Assembly: GCF_050003625.1 (NCBI RefSeq)
Contig: NC_134400.1
Location: 196,925,918 to 196,989,917, forward strand
Source: Haematobia irritans
Taxonomy: Eukaryota > Arthropoda > Insecta > Diptera > Muscidae
Direction of reading: 5' to 3'
DNA: 64,000 nt
The position numbers and the translations under genes are program-made. Within the stretch, counting starts at the first letter, position 1, and each line of letters opens with the position of its first letter. The notes under the pieces are model-generated. The model did no database searches. It saw only the letters and a program-made list of their open reading frames with translations, and was not told where the DNA came from. Positions 21,538-35,149 of the stretch are shown one piece after another.

Positions 21538-24029
21538 TTACAAATACCCATGACCAGCCACTTCAGCCGGTATATAACCCTGACGACCATCACGTGTCTT
21601 AACATAGAACCATTGTCGGTGATCTTTGGTCTCACGGCACTCACATAACGTAACAATATCACCTTTTTGCAGTGTCAAACCATCGGCCGTTGTATAATCG
21701 ATGGTTATGGCCACCAGTGTCTGTCGTTGACCACAATGGGCTGAAGAGCGGCGTATTGCATTCAATATGGAACGTGGAGCCACAGTGGTTGTGGTCTGGC
21801 CCATCATTGTTGTATTGATAGGATGATGTAAAGATAATGCCGTTGCTGTTGCGGTTGTTGTTGTCGTTGATGGCGATGATTGGTGATGATGATGCGGATG
21901 ATGGAGATTTGTTGACGTTTGATGTTGTTGTCTGTGATTGGCGGTGGTGCTGGTGGTGGTTTGTTGCTGCACCAATGGTTGATGATGTCCATAGGTGCTT
22001 ATGTTTATTGTTCCATTCTTGAGTCTGGTGCAATTATTAACCACAGCAGTGGCTGAGGCAGACACTGTCGCTGTTGCTGACTGTGTCATTTTCATATCTT
22101 TGGGATGTAAATGTTGGCCATTGTGGCCATTGGTGATGAAGGTTCGAGTGATGTAGGTCTTTTGTGCCGGCACATGATGGATATGGTGTTTCTGCATGGA
22201 TTTCTGTTGCTGGTGCTGCTGCTGCTGTAGGGTCACATACTCATCATTCAGCTGGGCCGTGGTAGCCTTACTGGATGAGGTTACCGATGCTGCTGAGGAA
22301 TTTTGCCTTATGATCTTCAATTGGGCATAGGAAGTCTTCTCGGAGAGTTTGGGTTGTGAGGCTGCTCTCAAATAGAGTTGATCCACTTGTTGCTCTCCAT
22401 AGATCGAGGAGGTATTGCCATTAAGACAATCGGTGTTGTCGGTATTCATGGAAATCACTGTGACCGTATCGGTAGTGTCTGTGGTTGGATTTTTCTGATG
22501 AGGTGTTCGGGCCCCTTCACTACGACTACGCACTCCCACCCTCAAATGGATTTCCTTTTCGGAATCGGTCATATTTCCACATGGTTTGGGAAAAACATCA
22601 CCTATGGTCTCCCAACAGGCCTTGGTCTTCGAGTTCGAAGCTGAAGTCTCCGGTTTGCCACCAGCACCTTCTTTCCTAGCCTCGGCCGGTAATATGCCCA
22701 GAGGAAGACAGGTGGTGTAATTCACATAACCCTCCTCGGCATGAGGTGTCTGGACATAGAGCCAATTTTGGTTTTTGAATACTGCATTAACCACCATGCC
22801 CAGCGGCAAAGAGATCTCAGTTTGATAACCTCCCGGTCGGGTTTGGTAGAGAATACATGAGGTAGACAAGACCATGGGAATATTGGCTGGTGTGGCCAGT
22901 GAACACTTGGTGAGAAATTCGTCAACATTCTTAATGTCATAGCCGAATTTGGGTGGGCGATTTCGGTCTCTTCGCTTGCGGTGACGATGCCTACGGGCAT
23001 TACCCTCGGAGGCTGCAATTAGACTAGGTTCGGAATAGGATCCCGATTTCAGAGATGTCTTCGCCGTTGTCGCCTCTTTCTTGGCTGGGGCATGTATACT
23101 GCCATTCATCGCTTGTGTCTCTGCCCGAAATTGGGCCATCTTTGCCGCCAATTTCTTGCGTATCTCATTACGTTTCTTAACCAAGACCAAGGCTTCTGTG
23201 GATCCACCAAATCCATCTGGCAAACGTTGCGGGGTACACACAAACAGGAGATCTTTGGATGGTGGCTTTGTGGCATTCTCATCTTTATGATATTCCAATA
23301 GATTTTGATTGCTAAAGAATTTCTGAGAACCCAAAGCCGTTGAGGCATTCGTATAGCTGGTAGGTGTGGTGGCATAACCATTAAGAGGTTCCACATTCTC
23401 CGTACTGCTCTTCTTCAAACGATAACGTTTCTTCTCCACCAATGTGGTGCTAGTGGTTGTGGTGTTGCCTTGACTCTGTTTAACCTCAATGTTGTTGTGA
23501 ACCACCTTCCCATTAACTTGGTTGTTGTTAGTGTTGGCCGATTTATCATTGGCGCTGTTACTCTTGTTGGAATCCTCTGATTGTTGCACTTGCTGTTGTT
23601 GTTGTTGGTGTTGTTCACGTAAAACCCATGTAAGAGATATCCTTGGCCTTCTTATGCTTAAAGTTTGACCCATTTCCTGTCTTAAGTTATTTTGTAATCT
23701 TTGGTTTTCTTCTTCGTCTTCTTTTGTTTGTCCTTTATAGTGACGGCTATTTGCTTTAGATAGATTTGTGGTTGCAGTTGTCTGTTGTCCAACTTCGGTA
23801 ATCAGTCTTCGATTCGTTGCTTCATCTGGTCTATGCTGGAGTGCAGTGTGATGCTGTTGAGGTCGATGACGATAGAATCTTTGATTTGGAATTTCTTCAT
23901 CATTATCACTGGACGAATCATTTTCTCCTTCGGCTGGTGTATCGGTGAAACTGCCTACTGTTGAATCGCTTGTCTGCTGTTGCAAGAGAATCAAGGAACA
24001 GGCATTCAACAAGTCGGGACAATAGGCAT
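21538..24029 (-). CDS. Terminal exon of a large SH3-domain protein
   Basis: A host gene exon of 829 codons plus stop. A strong acceptor (CT-rich tract then TTTCAG) ends at 24030; the exon starts with two bases completing a split codon and then AYCPDLLNACSLILLQQQ. The first 370 residues or so are disordered, with Gln, Asn, Ser and Thr runs. A basic patch (RRHRHRKRRDRNRPPKFGYD) leads into an SH3-like domain at about exon residues 385-448 (SCILYQTRPGGY, LPLGMVVNAVF, WLYVQTPHAEEGYVNYTTC). A second long disordered His/Gln/Thr-rich region follows, and a canonical SH3 domain forms the C-terminus at 766-830 (LVAITIDYTTADGLTLQKGD, WFYVKTRDGRQGYIPAEV). SH3 domains bind proline-rich partners, so a scaffold or adaptor role is likely. 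I cannot name the gene. Upstream exons must lie to the right; the exon at 49324-50472 is phase-compatible. Confidence 0.85.
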
Positions 24030-24530
24030 CTGAAAGAGAGAGAGAGAGAGAAATACATGAATATGAGAGAGAATACATGAATAGGCTAAATTACAAATCA
24101 CCAAATTATTAAGGGTACACAACAAATGATAAATGCTTTCAACTTATCTCTTCTCTATTTCCTCTCTTTTATAAAGAAGAAGGCTTAGGTAGTGAAGACT
24201 AAGCTTTGCTCTGGCAAGACCTTTGCTCTTCATCAAAGATAGGCTTAGAGAATTTGAATGTAAAGAGTTGTATTAAACAGCTCTTGATCAAGAAGGCTCA
24301 ACCAGCGAGTGAAAGGTTTTCAAGTACTCAAAGAGAGGATAAGAGAATTATCACCATTGATGTAACTTAGAGTTTCTCGTCAAATCAGGTTGGTTTATTA
24401 GTTTTGAGGATCCAAATTAACGAAGAGAGGTGAATAATTTTGGCTTCAAATGCTTTTCTTTCATTTATAAATTAGCTTTTGATCAAGAAGGTTTCATACC
24501 TTGCTCTGGAAAGGCCTGCATGTTATACTA
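24030..24530 (-). other. Intron sequence upstream of SH3 exon
   Basis: Contains the CT-rich (minus strand) polypyrimidine tract at 24033-24050 and purine-rich unique DNA. No exon recognised. Confidence 0.45.
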
Positions 24531-24534
24531 ATTT

Positions 24535-27465
24535 TAATAGATATAAAATTTTGATAAGAATAGATATACAATTTTGACAACATTTTCTATAGAAATAAAA
24601 TTTTGAGAAAATTTTCGCGAGAAATACAATTTTGACAATTTTTTTTTGGAGAAATAAAATTTTGGTAAAATTTTCCACAGAAATAAAATTTTGATAAAAT
24701 TTTCTAAAGAACTAAAACTTGATAAAATTTTCATTAGGAATACAATTTTGAGAAAAATTTTCGATAAAAATATAATTTTGAGAAAATTTTCGATAAAAAT
24801 AAAATTTTGAGAAAATTTTCGATAAAAATATAATTTTAAGAAAATTTTCTACCGAATAAAATGTTGACAAAATTTTCGATAGAAATTTTCTATAGAAATT
24901 TTGACAACACATTCTATAAAAATAAAATTTTCACAAAATTTTCCATAGAAATAAAATTTTGAAAAAAAAATTCTATAGAAATGAACTTTTGACATTTTCC
25001 ATAGAAATAAAATTTTGACAAAATTTTCTATACAAATAAAATTGTGACAATATTTTCTATAGAAAGAAAGAAATAAAACTAGATAAAATTTTCAATAAGA
25101 ATAAAATTTTGAGAAAACTTTTCGATAAAAATATAATTTTGAGAACATTTTCGATAAAAATAAAATTTTGAGACAATTTTCGATAAAAATAAAATTTTGA
25201 TAAAATTTTCTATCGAAAAAAATTTTGACAACATTTTCGACAGAAATAAAATTTTGACAACACATTCTAGAAATAAAATTTTCCATAGAAATAAAATTTT
25301 GAAAAAAATTTATATAGAAATGAAATTTTGACAAAATTTTCTATAGAAATAATATTTTGACAAAATTTTCTATAGTAATACAATATTCACAAAATTTTCC
25401 ATAGAAATAAAATTTTGAAAAAATTTTCTATAGAAATAAAATTTTGACAACATTTTCTATAGAAATAAAATTTTGACAAAATTTTCTACAGAAATAAAAT
25501 TGTGACAACATATTCTATAGAAATAATATTTTGACAAAATTTTCTATAGTAATACAATTTTCACAAAATTTTCCATAGAAATGAAATTTTGAAAAAATTT
25601 TCTATAGGAATACAATTTTGACAACATTTTCTATAGAAATAAAATTTTGACAAAATTTTCTATAGAAATAAAATTTTCACAAAATTTTCCATAGAAATAA
25701 AATTTTGAAAAAATTTTCTATAGAAATGAAATTTTGACATTTTCTATAGAAATAAAATTTTGACAAAATTTTCTATACAATAAAATTGTGACAATATTTT
25801 CTATAGAAAGAAAGAAATAAAACTTGAAAAAATTTTCAATAAGAATAAAATTTTGAGAACATTTTCGATAAAAATAAAATTTTGAGAAAATTTTCTATCG
25901 AAAAAAATTTTTACAACATTTTCGATAGAAATTTTCTATAGAAATAGAATTTTTACAACACATTCCAGAAATAAAATTTTCACAAAATTTTCCATAGAAA
26001 TAAAATTTTGAAAAAATTTCTATAGAAATGAACTTTTGACATTTTCCATAGAAATAAAATTTTCACAAAATTTTCTATACAAATAATATTGTGACAATAT
26101 TTTCTATAGAAAGAAAGAAATAAAACTAGATAAAATTTTCAATAAGAATAAAATTTTGAGAAAACTTTTCGATAAAAATATAATTTTGAGAACATTTTCG
26201 ATAAAAAATAAAATTTTGAGACAATTTTCGATAAAAATAAAATTTTGATAAAATTTTCTATCGAAAAAAAATTTGACAACATTTTCGATAGAAATTTTCT
26301 ATAGAAATAAAATTTTGACAACACATTCTAGAAATAAAATTTTGAAAAAAATTTATATAGAAATGAAATTTTGACAAAATTTCCAATAGAAATAATATTT
26401 TGACAAAATTTTCTATAGTAATACAATTTTCACAAAATTTTCCATAGAAATAAAATTTTGACAACACATTCTATAAAAATAAAATTTTGACAACATTTTC
26501 TATAGAAATAAAATTTTGACAAAATTTTCTACAGAAATAAAATTGTGACAACATTTTCTATAGAAATAAAATTTTGACAAAATTTTCTATAGAAATAAAA
26601 TTTTCACAAAATTTTCCATAGAAATAAAATTTTGAAAAAAATTTCTATAGGAATACAATTTTGACAACATTTTCTATAGAAATAAAATTTTGACAAAATT
26701 TTCTATAGAAATAAAATTTTCACAAAATTTTCCATAGAAATAAAATTTTGAAAAAAATTTCTATAGGAATACAATTTTGACAACATTTTCTATAGAAATA
26801 AAATTTTGACAAAATTTTCTATACAATAAAATTGTGACAATATTTTCTATAGAAAGAAAGAAATAAAACTTGAAAAAATTTTCAATAAGAATACAATTTT
26901 GAGAACATTTTCGATAAAAATAAAATTTTGAGAAAATTTTCGATAAAAATAAAATTTTGATAAAATTTTCTATCGAAAAAAATTTTTACAACATTTTCGA
27001 TAGAAATTTTCTATAGAAATAAAATTTTTACAACACATTCCAGAAAAAAAATTTTCACAAAATTTTCCATAGAAATAAAATTTTGAAAAAAATTTCTATA
27101 GAAATGAAATTTTGACAAAATTTTCTATAGAAATAAAATTTTGACAAAATTTTCTATAGAAATACAATTTTCACAAAACTTTCTATAGAAATAAAATTTT
27201 TAAAAAATTTTCTATAGAAATAAAATTTTTAAAAAATTTTCTATAGAAATAAAATTGTTACAAAATTTTCTACAGAAATAAACTTGTGACAACATTTTCT
27301 ATAGAAATAAAATTTTGACAAACTTTTCTATAGAAATAAAACTTTGAAAAAATTTTCTATAGAAATAAAATGTTAACAAAATTTTCTATAGAAATAAAAT
27401 GTTGACAAAATTTTCTATAGAAATAAGATTTTCACAAAATTTTCTATGGAAATAAAATTTTAACA
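24535..27465 (+). repeat. 29-bp minisatellite array 3 with 1.05-kb higher-order period
   Basis: About 100 units. A distinctive variant block (AGAAAGAAAGAAATAAAACT then GATAAAATTTTC and several ATAAAAATA-type units) recurs at 25061 and 26108. A related block ending ...ACTTG recurs at 25805 and 26851. Both pairs are spaced about 1,046 bp, close to 36 units, showing higher-order amplification. Confidence 0.95.
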
Positions 27466-27469
27466 AAAA

Positions 27470-27930
27470 AAAAAACAAAACGACTGAACAAAAACAATGG
27501 AAACAGGCAGCATACGGCCATCGAATGTCATTGCATGGCATTCAATCTCCAGTAAATCAGTTGCCGACGGCAACATACTGGAGTGGTGTAATTGGAAGGT
27601 GAAAATGTTTTCTACTGCATTTCTTTTTTTGGACATGTTGGATTGGCTTAAGCTCGTTCTTTGCAATATAAGAATGACTTACCAACATAGTCTAATAATT
27701 GAGATCAGTAGATCGTCCAATAAAGGGAACTGTTGAGGATGTGGAAATCCGAAACAGCTGTCTTCCCAACCATTTTGGACAACATTTTCACGTTTCCATA
27801 CACCATAAAAATAAACGGTAATGATAGGCTAATAAATAATGCCATTATATCATTACATGTACTACGGTACACTATGTGTACTTCGTACAGACAATCAGTC
27901 TAAATGCGCATCACAGATGATATATGCATT
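27470..27930. other. Short unique interval between arrays
   Basis: About 450 bp of mixed composition. The part near 27735-27775 (GGATGTGGAAATCC then CTTCCCAACCAT) resembles 54205-54240, so it is probably a fragment of the same unnamed dispersed repeat. No gene recognised. Confidence 0.4.
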
Positions 27931-27931
27931 T

Positions 27932-28050
27932 AATTTTCTATAGAAATAAAATTTTGACAAAATTTTCTATAGAAATACAATTTTGACAAAATTTTCTATA
28001 GAAATATAATTTTGACAAAATTTTCTATAGAAATACAATTTTGACAAAAG
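27932..28050 (+). repeat. 29-bp minisatellite, short array
   Basis: Four well-conserved units isolated from the main array by the unique interval to the left. Confidence 0.9.
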
Positions 28051-28069
28051 ATCATAATGTAAAATAAAT

Positions 28070-29085
28070 ATACAAAAACTGACTTTTTTTATTTTATTAA
28101 TATTATTTGTTATTCTATTAAAAACTTTACAATTATGTTAAGGCCTCAGCGCCTTAGGCATTTTTGAGGCAAGTTGGCAAATATGTGACAAAGATAAATG
28201 TTTTTAATATATTATAATTTTAAAAATATAAGTACGAAATTAAAAAAATCAAAAAGAAAGAGAAAAAAATAATAAAATGAAATTACAAAAATTAATCCAT
28301 ACCATACCATAAATTTTGAATGTAATTTCAAGCAAATATTTCTTAAGTTTGGTCTTAAACAGCGATATATTAGATGCATGCTTCAAATCATGGGGTAATG
28401 CATTAAATAGGGAAGTACCAATGAACTCAATTCTCTGTTTGGTAATTTCCAATCTACACCTCACTACCCTTAAAGATGTTTTGTTTCTAGTGTTAAAAGC
28501 AGATTGATTCCTGGAAAATTTTAACGTAGAATAGCCGATATTTTTCTCAGTCTTATAAATATATAGCAACAACTGATATCTATACAAACCATGTACAGGC
28601 AAAATATTTTTAGAAATTTCCGCGTATAGTGGTATCGTTGAAAACCTCATGGGCAAGTTAAAGACGGCCTTGAGGGCTTTATTCTGAATGCGTTGTAAGG
28701 AACGTAGAGCTGAGGTATTCTTCCATGCAAAAATGACTGCCAAATAACCAAGATGACTCTGCACCAATGACTGATATAGCATCATCTTAGTTTTGGAGTC
28801 CAAAAGGTACCTCATCTTAAAAAGAATTCCTAACGCTGGAGCTACTTTGTTCTTCAGACTAGATATATGAGAGTCCCAAGATAAATTATGCTGAAGTAAT
28901 ATACCTAAATATTTCACTTCCTTGACTTCGTTAACTACAACACCATTGATGGATATTGAAAACTCACTAACAGCTTGGTTCGAAGTCGGTCTAAAACGCA
29001 CCAACTTCTACAATATACGAATAAAACATCGAAGAAAAAACATTTTGGTCATAATAACACCAAAAATTTGTTCAAAACAAACATT
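28070..29085 (-). mobile_element. 5'-truncated LINE (CR1/Jockey superfamily)
   Basis: A minus-strand fragment consisting of the last part of a reverse transcriptase ORF (28249-29004) and a 3' UTR toward 28070. Truncation from the 5' side is the usual result of target-primed reverse transcription. The right flank is the HINE at 29089. Confidence 0.7.
28249..29004 (-). pseudogene. LINE reverse transcriptase C-terminal region
   Basis: The frame reads FRPTSNQAVSEFSISINGVV, then VKYLGILLQHNLSWDSHI, then MMLYQSLVQSHLGYLAVIFA, LRSLQRIQNKALKAVF and SLFNALPHDLKHASNISLFK. These are the thumb and connection segments that follow the YADD motif in CR1- and Jockey-related elements (KYLG.L.D..L.W..HI, then L..S...Y......W). 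The catalytic palm is missing, so this is a dead fragment although the remaining frame is open. Confidence 0.8.
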
Positions 29086-29469
29086 TTTATACCATCCACC
29101 ATAGGATGGGGGTATATTAACTTTGTCATTCCGTTTGTAACACATCGAAATATTGCTCTAAGACCCCATAAAGTATATATATTCTGGGTCGTGGTGAAAT
29201 TTTGAGTCGATCTAAGCATGTCCGTCCGTCTGGGCCATATCGGTCCACTTTTACGTATAGCCCCCATTTTGGGTCGTGGTGAAATTTTGAGTCGATCTAA
29301 GCATGTCCGTCCGTCTGTTGAAATCAAGCTAACTTCCGAACGAAACAAGCTATCGAAACTTGGCACAAGTAGTTGTTATTGATGAAGGTCGGATGGTATT
29401 GCAAATGGGCCATATCGGTCCACTTTTACGTATAGCCCCCATATAAATGGACCCCTAAATTTGGCTTGC

Positions 29470-30670
29470 CGATCCTCTAAGAGAATCACATTTCATCCGA
29501 TCCGGCTGAAATTTGGTACATTGTGTTAGTATATGGTTTCTAACAAACATGCAAAAATTGGTTCACATCGGTTCATAATTATATATAGCCCCCATATAAA
29601 CCGATCCCCAGATTTGGCTTGCGGAGTCTCTAAGAGAAGCAAATTTCATCCAATCCGGTTGAAATTTGGAACATGGTGTTGGTATATGGTCTCTATAAAA
29701 CTTGTTAAAATTGGTCCACAACGGTCTATAATTGTATATAGCCCCCATATAAACCGATCCCAGAGAAGAGAAACAAATTTCATCCAATTCGCCTGAAATT
29801 TGGTACGTGATGTTGGTATATCGTCTCTAACAAACATGCAAAAAGTGGTTCACATCGGTCCATAATTATATATAGCCCCCATATAAACCGATCCCCAGAT
29901 TTGGCTTGCGGAGTCTCTAAGAGAAGCAAATTTCATCCAATCCGGTTGAAATTTAGAACATGGTGTTAGTATATGATCTCTAACAACCGTGCCAGAATTG
30001 GTCCACATCGGTTCACAATTATATATAGCCCCCATATAAACCGATCCCCAGATTTGCCTTGCCGAGCCTCAAAGAGAAGAAAATTTCATCCGATCCGGCT
30101 GAAATTTGGTACATGATGTTGGTATATGGTCTCTAACAACCATGCAAAAATTGGTCCACATCGGTCCATAATTATATATAGCGCCCATATAAACCGATCC
30201 CCAGATTTGGGTTGCGGAGCCTCAAAGAGAAGCAAATTTCATCCGATCCGCCTGAAATTTGGTACATGATATTGGTATATGGTCTCTAACAACCATGCAA
30301 AAATTGGTCCACATCCGTTCATAATTATATATAGCCCCCATATAAACCGATCCCCAGATTTGGCTTGCGAAGTCTCCAAGAGTAGCAAATTTCATCCAAT
30401 CCGGTTGTAATTTGGAACATGGTGTTAGTATATGATCTTTAACAACTGTGCCAGAATTGGTCCACATCGGTTCACTATTATATATAGCCCCATATAAACA
30501 GTTCTCCAAATTTGACCTCCGGAGCCTGTTGGAGGAGCAAAATTCATCCGATCCCGTTCAAATTTGGAACGTCGTGTTAGTATATGGCCGCTAATAACCA
30601 TACCAAAATTGGTCCATATCGGTCTATAGTTATATATAGCCGATCTCCAATCACACAAAAATTGGTCCAT
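29470..30670. repeat. 153-bp tandem repeat inside HINE B
   Basis: About eight units with the same landmarks as HINE E but more divergent from each other; the last unit (from about 30490) belongs to a variant with GACCTCCGGAGCC. Confidence 0.85.
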
Positions 30671-30711
30671 ATCAGTTCATAATCATGGTTGCCACTCGAG
30701 CCACAAATAAT

Positions 30712-30870
30712 TTACTAAAATTTTATTTCTATAGAAAATTTTGTCAAAACTTTATTTCTATAGAAAATTTAGTCAAAATTTTATTTCTATAGAAAATTTT
30801 GTTAAAATTTTATTTGTATAGAAAATTTTGTCAAAATTTTATTTTTATATAAAATTTTTTCAAACTGAAT
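30712..30870 (-). repeat. 29-bp minisatellite inside HINE B
   Basis: Five to six units in reverse orientation directly following CATGGTTGCCACTCGAGCC, the sequence that borders the minisatellite in HINEs A, C and D as well. Confidence 0.85.
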
Positions 30871-31079
30871 TATATACATATTTAATCGATCTTTTTATAC
30901 CCTCCATTATAGGATGGGGCAGCGTTGCCAATTTAGCTTTTTTCCCGCTAGATTTGGCTTTTTTTGAAGACGTTTAGCGGAGAAAAAATGTATTTAGCTT
31001 TTAGCTTTTTTTCTGGCTTTTTTTTTCATGACCCTTTTAGCTATTTTTGGCTTTTTTTATTTTCGACATGTTCCTATAG

Positions 31080-32675
31080 AAATATGGATAAAACTTCGTT
31101 TTTTGTCTAAGTCTTGCTGCCAGAATAAGGTTTTCCACATATTTCAAAGCTCAATTGAAGCCTTAATAATTATTCCAGCCATTATGCGGGCATTTTTGCA
31201 GCAAATACACCTTCTTGTAAAGTTTTTTCCTCGTTATCGTAAACTTTAAATCTACTATTACCATACAAATTGCTTATATAAACTGTCAGTAAATTATTAG
31301 GAATAATAGCATTTGGCTCGTTTATCCTTTTTATGTTATTATAATACGGATTCTAAAGTTATTATGATATTACTAAATTAAAATAGTAGATGTGAATTGC
31401 TTTGTACACTGTCTGTAAACTGCTTTGTTCATGTCTTTAAAATACGGACGCGAATTTTGGTTATAATAGCATTTGTGTATTTCTCTTATATAAACTGTTT
31501 TCATTGTCCATAAGCCGATAAAATTGTTTTGTCCTTATAGTTAAGTGATTCAACTTAAAAATGGGTATCCTTTCATGAAAGAAGGCTAGGGTCAATTCTA
31601 CAAAATTCTTAAAATTAATTAAATAGTCTTTAAATTTGTGGAGTTTTTGTATGTTGACCACAAACCAAAATAGCGTTCAAAAATAGAAGAGGTTTTTCAT
31701 TTTATTTTGAAAACGTATACACAGAATAATTTCTACTTAAAGTCGAGTCGGAATTTGGAAATTTAAGTTGTCGTTAGCACGTTTTTAAAGCACTGTGATA
31801 GCTCATGAAGAAAAAGCTGAAAAAAAACGAATAAATTCAAATTTGACTCGGAATCAATACCAAAATCATTAGTGTACAAAATATTTGGAACCGAACATAG
31901 AAATAATTAAAGAAATAAAGTTTTGAATGTGGTATTATTTTTTAACATCAAAAAAAAAAAAAAAATGCAATAAAAAAAATCGTAGTGATAGGATCAAAAC
32001 AAATCTGCTATTTATTAATGGAATGGATTTACATTTACGAAAATTGGACAACAATAGGTTTGTATGGGAAGTTTTCCAATAAAAGTTATTCAGTATAAAC
32101 TTGCAAGACAGAATGGGTTTTATTCTCTTAATAATATTAGGAGAAGTGTACACGTTCACGAATTTATCATTAATTCAGTTAAAACGAAATATATTGATAT
32201 TTCTAATGCAGTTCTATGAGACATTGGACTTGTTGATGATTAACCAGCTGATAATTGCAAGTTTACTGGGAAAAAAGTTTTTACTAGGAAATATAAATGA
32301 AGGAATTCCAGTAAAAATTTGTGATAGTAATCAAAATGTATCGAGTACGCACACAGAGCTAATATGACTTAGATTTTCCTACAGTCTCACAGAAATAGAA
32401 GTAAAATGAATACAATTAAAATAATATGCATTTTTAGATGAAATAAAGCCTTTAAGTTTCGAACGAACTTTGAAAACAACGATCCACTTCGCCATCTTTG
32501 TAAAGAATTCAATAAATTTTATTATTATCTTGATTTGTCAGAAGAGAAATACAATGTAAAGAAAAAGATAACATTATTATTAAATACTTGATATATTAAC
32601 AAACGATATGTATATAATGTAATATATTACTGTTAGTCTGTAAGGGTTTAATCCATAGATGAAAATAATAATAAA
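31080..32675. other. hAT interior, no gene recognised
   Basis: AT-rich sequence between the left hAT end and HINE C. Short open frames (for example 32101-32367) show no transposase motifs and are probably noise. Confidence 0.45.
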
Positions 32676-32914
32676 ACAAGTATATACGGCTGTAAGTTCG
32701 GCCAGGCCGAATCTTATGTACCCTCCACCATGGATTGCGTAGGAACTTATACTAAAGGCTGTCATCCACAATCGAATTACTTGGGTTGCGATAACACTTG
32801 CCTATGGCAAGGTATCGTAAAACTTTTTAACACTGTCTTCTAAATTGTAAGTTAGCCCATACGGGGTATATATTAAACAAAAAAAGGCCGATTAAATACG
32901 TATATAATCTAGTT

Positions 32915-33480
32915 TGACAAAATTTTCTATAGAAATAAAATTTTGACAAAATTTTCTATAGAAATGAAACCTTGACAAAATTTTCTATAGAAATAAAATT
33001 TTGACAAAATTTTCTATAGAAATAAAAATTTGACAAAATTTTCTATAGAAATAAAATGTTGACAAAATTTTGTGTAGAAATAAAATTTTGACAAAGTTTT
33101 GTATAGAAATAAAATGTTGACAAAATTTTCTACAGAAATAAATTTTTTACAAAATTTTCTATAGAAATAAAATTTTGACAAACATTTCTATAGAAATAAA
33201 CTTTTGACAAAACTTTCTATAGAAATGAAATTTTAACAAAACTTTCTATAGTAATAAAATTTGACAAAATTTTCTATAGATATAGTGTTTTGATAGATTA
33301 CAAAATTTTCTATAGAAATAAAATTTTGACAAAATTTTCTATGGAAATAAAATTTTGACAAACATTTGTATAGAAATAAACTTTTGACAAAACTTTCTAT
33401 AGAAATGAAATTTTGACAAAACATTCTATAGTAATAAAATTTGACAAAATTTTCTATGGAAATAAAGTTTTGGTAGATTA
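32915..33480 (+). repeat. 29-bp minisatellite inside HINE C
   Basis: About 19 units. A block containing AAACTTTCTATAG and GTAATAAAATTTGAC is present twice (33205-33270 and 33385-33450), so the array has begun to amplify in multi-unit blocks inside the element itself. Confidence 0.9.
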
Positions 33481-33489
33481 TTTTTGGCG

Positions 33490-34440
33490 ATATGGACCAA
33501 TTTTTTTGTAATAAGCCATCGGCTATATATAACTAAAGACCGATATGGACCAATTTTTACATGGCTGTTAGAGGCCATATATTGACAAAATGTACCAAAT
33601 TTCAACCGTATCGGATGACTTTTGCTCCTCCAAGAGGTTCCGGACGTCAAATCTGGGGACGGTTTATATGGAACTATATATAATTATGGACCGATATGGA
33701 CCAATTTTTGCATGGTTATTAGAGGCCGTAAATTAACATCAGGTACCAAATTTCAACCGGATCGGATGAATTTTGCCCCTCCAAGAGGCTCCGGAGGTCA
33801 AATCTGGGGATCGATTTATATGGGGGCTATATATAATCATGGACCGATATGGACCAATTTTTGCATGGTTGTTTAAAACCGTATACTAAGACCACGTACT
33901 AAATTTCAACCGGATAGGATGAATTTTGCTCCTCCAAGAGGCTCCGGTGGTCAAATCTGGGGATCGGTTTATATGGGGGCTATATATAATTATGGACCGA
34001 TATGGACCAATTTTTGCATGGTTGTTAGAGGCCGTATACTAACATCAGGTACCAAATTTCAACCGGATCGGATGAATTTTGCTCCTCCAAGAGGCTCCGG
34101 TGGTCAAATCTGGGGATCGGTTTATATGGGGGCTATATATAATTATGGACCGATATGGACCAATTTTTGCATGGTTGTTAGAGACCATATACTAACATCA
34201 GGTACCAAATTTCAATCGGATCGGATGAATTTTGCCCCTCCAAGAGGCTCCGGAGGTCAAATCTGGGGATCGGTTTATATGGGGGCTATATATAATTATG
34301 GACCGATATGGACCAATTTTTGCATGGTTGTTAGAGACCGTATACTAAGACCACGTACCAAATTTCAACCGGATCGGATGAATTTTGCTGCTCCGGGAGG
34401 CTCCCCAAGCCAAATTTGGGGATCGGTTTATATGGGGGCT
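33490..34440. repeat. 153-bp tandem repeat inside HINE C
   Basis: About six units with markers GGACCGATATGGACCAATTT and AGAGGCTCCGG. The unit length is divisible by three, so an open frame of 286 codons runs from 33919 to 34779; I regard it as non-coding. Confidence 0.9.
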
Positions 34441-35149
34441 ATACGTAAACGTGGTCCGATATGGCCCATTTTCAATACCATCCGACCTACATCAATAACA
34501 ACTACTTGTGCCAAGTTTCAAGTCGATAGCTTGTTTCGTTCGGAAGTTAGCGTGATTTCCACGGACGGACGGACAGCCGGACAGACGGACAGACGGACGG
34601 ACATGCTTAGATCGACTCAGAATTTCACCACGACCCAGAATATATATACTTTATGGGGTCTTAGAGCCATATTTCGATGTGTTACAAACGGAATGACAAA
34701 GTTAATATACCCCCATCCTATGGTGGAGGGTATAAAAAAAAAAAGTTTGTTAAATTTCAATCAAAAATGTGACTTTTGATACAAAAAAAATTTAGCTTTT
34801 TTCTAGCTATTTTTTAACATTTTTTAGCTTTTTTTGGCTAGTTTTTTGGACAAATCTAGCGGTTTTTTGTGAAACAATTCTGGCAACGCTGGGATGGGGG
34901 TATATTAACTTTGTCATTCCGTTTGTAACACATCGAAATATTGCTCTAAGACCCCATAAAGTATATATATTCTGGGTCGTGGTGAAATTCTGAGTCGATC
35001 TAAGCATGTCCGTCCGTCCGTCTGTTGAAATCACGCTAACTTCCGAACGAAACAAGCTATCGACTTGAAACTTGGCACAAGTAGTTGTTATCAATGTAGG
35101 TCGGATGGTATTGAAAATGGGCCATATCGGTCCACTTTTACGTATAGCC

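Larger units (their letters stand above)
32676..34735 (+). mobile_element. HINE element C (inside the hAT)
   Basis: Complete and in the plus orientation. The tail holds TTCGGCCAGGCCGAA at about 32698, then come 29-bp units (32915-33480), 153-bp units (33490-34440), a GACGGACGG microsatellite (34562-34602) and the end ATGGTGGAGGGTATA at 34735. It is the cleanest example here of the full element layout. Confidence 0.85.
30920..34891. mobile_element. Non-autonomous hAT element (TAGCTTTTT subterminal repeats)
   Basis: The inverted tips are CAGCGTTGCCA and TGGCAACGCTG, flanked by a perfect 8-bp duplication GGATGGGG (30912-30919 and 34892-34899). Inside both ends are clusters of TTTAGCTTTTT / TTTGGCTTTTT motifs, the kind of subterminal repeats bound by hAT transposases. 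The interior (31080-32675) has no transposase that I can recognise. The right half is occupied by HINE C. Confidence 0.9.

Noticed and set aside
27460..27736. Small overlapping frames between minisatellite arrays
   Set aside because: Open on both strands with no motifs; the interval resembles a dispersed repeat fragment at 54205-54240.
32101..32367. Candidate hAT transposase fragment
   Set aside because: No hAT catalytic or dimerisation motifs; hydrophobic AT-driven composition.
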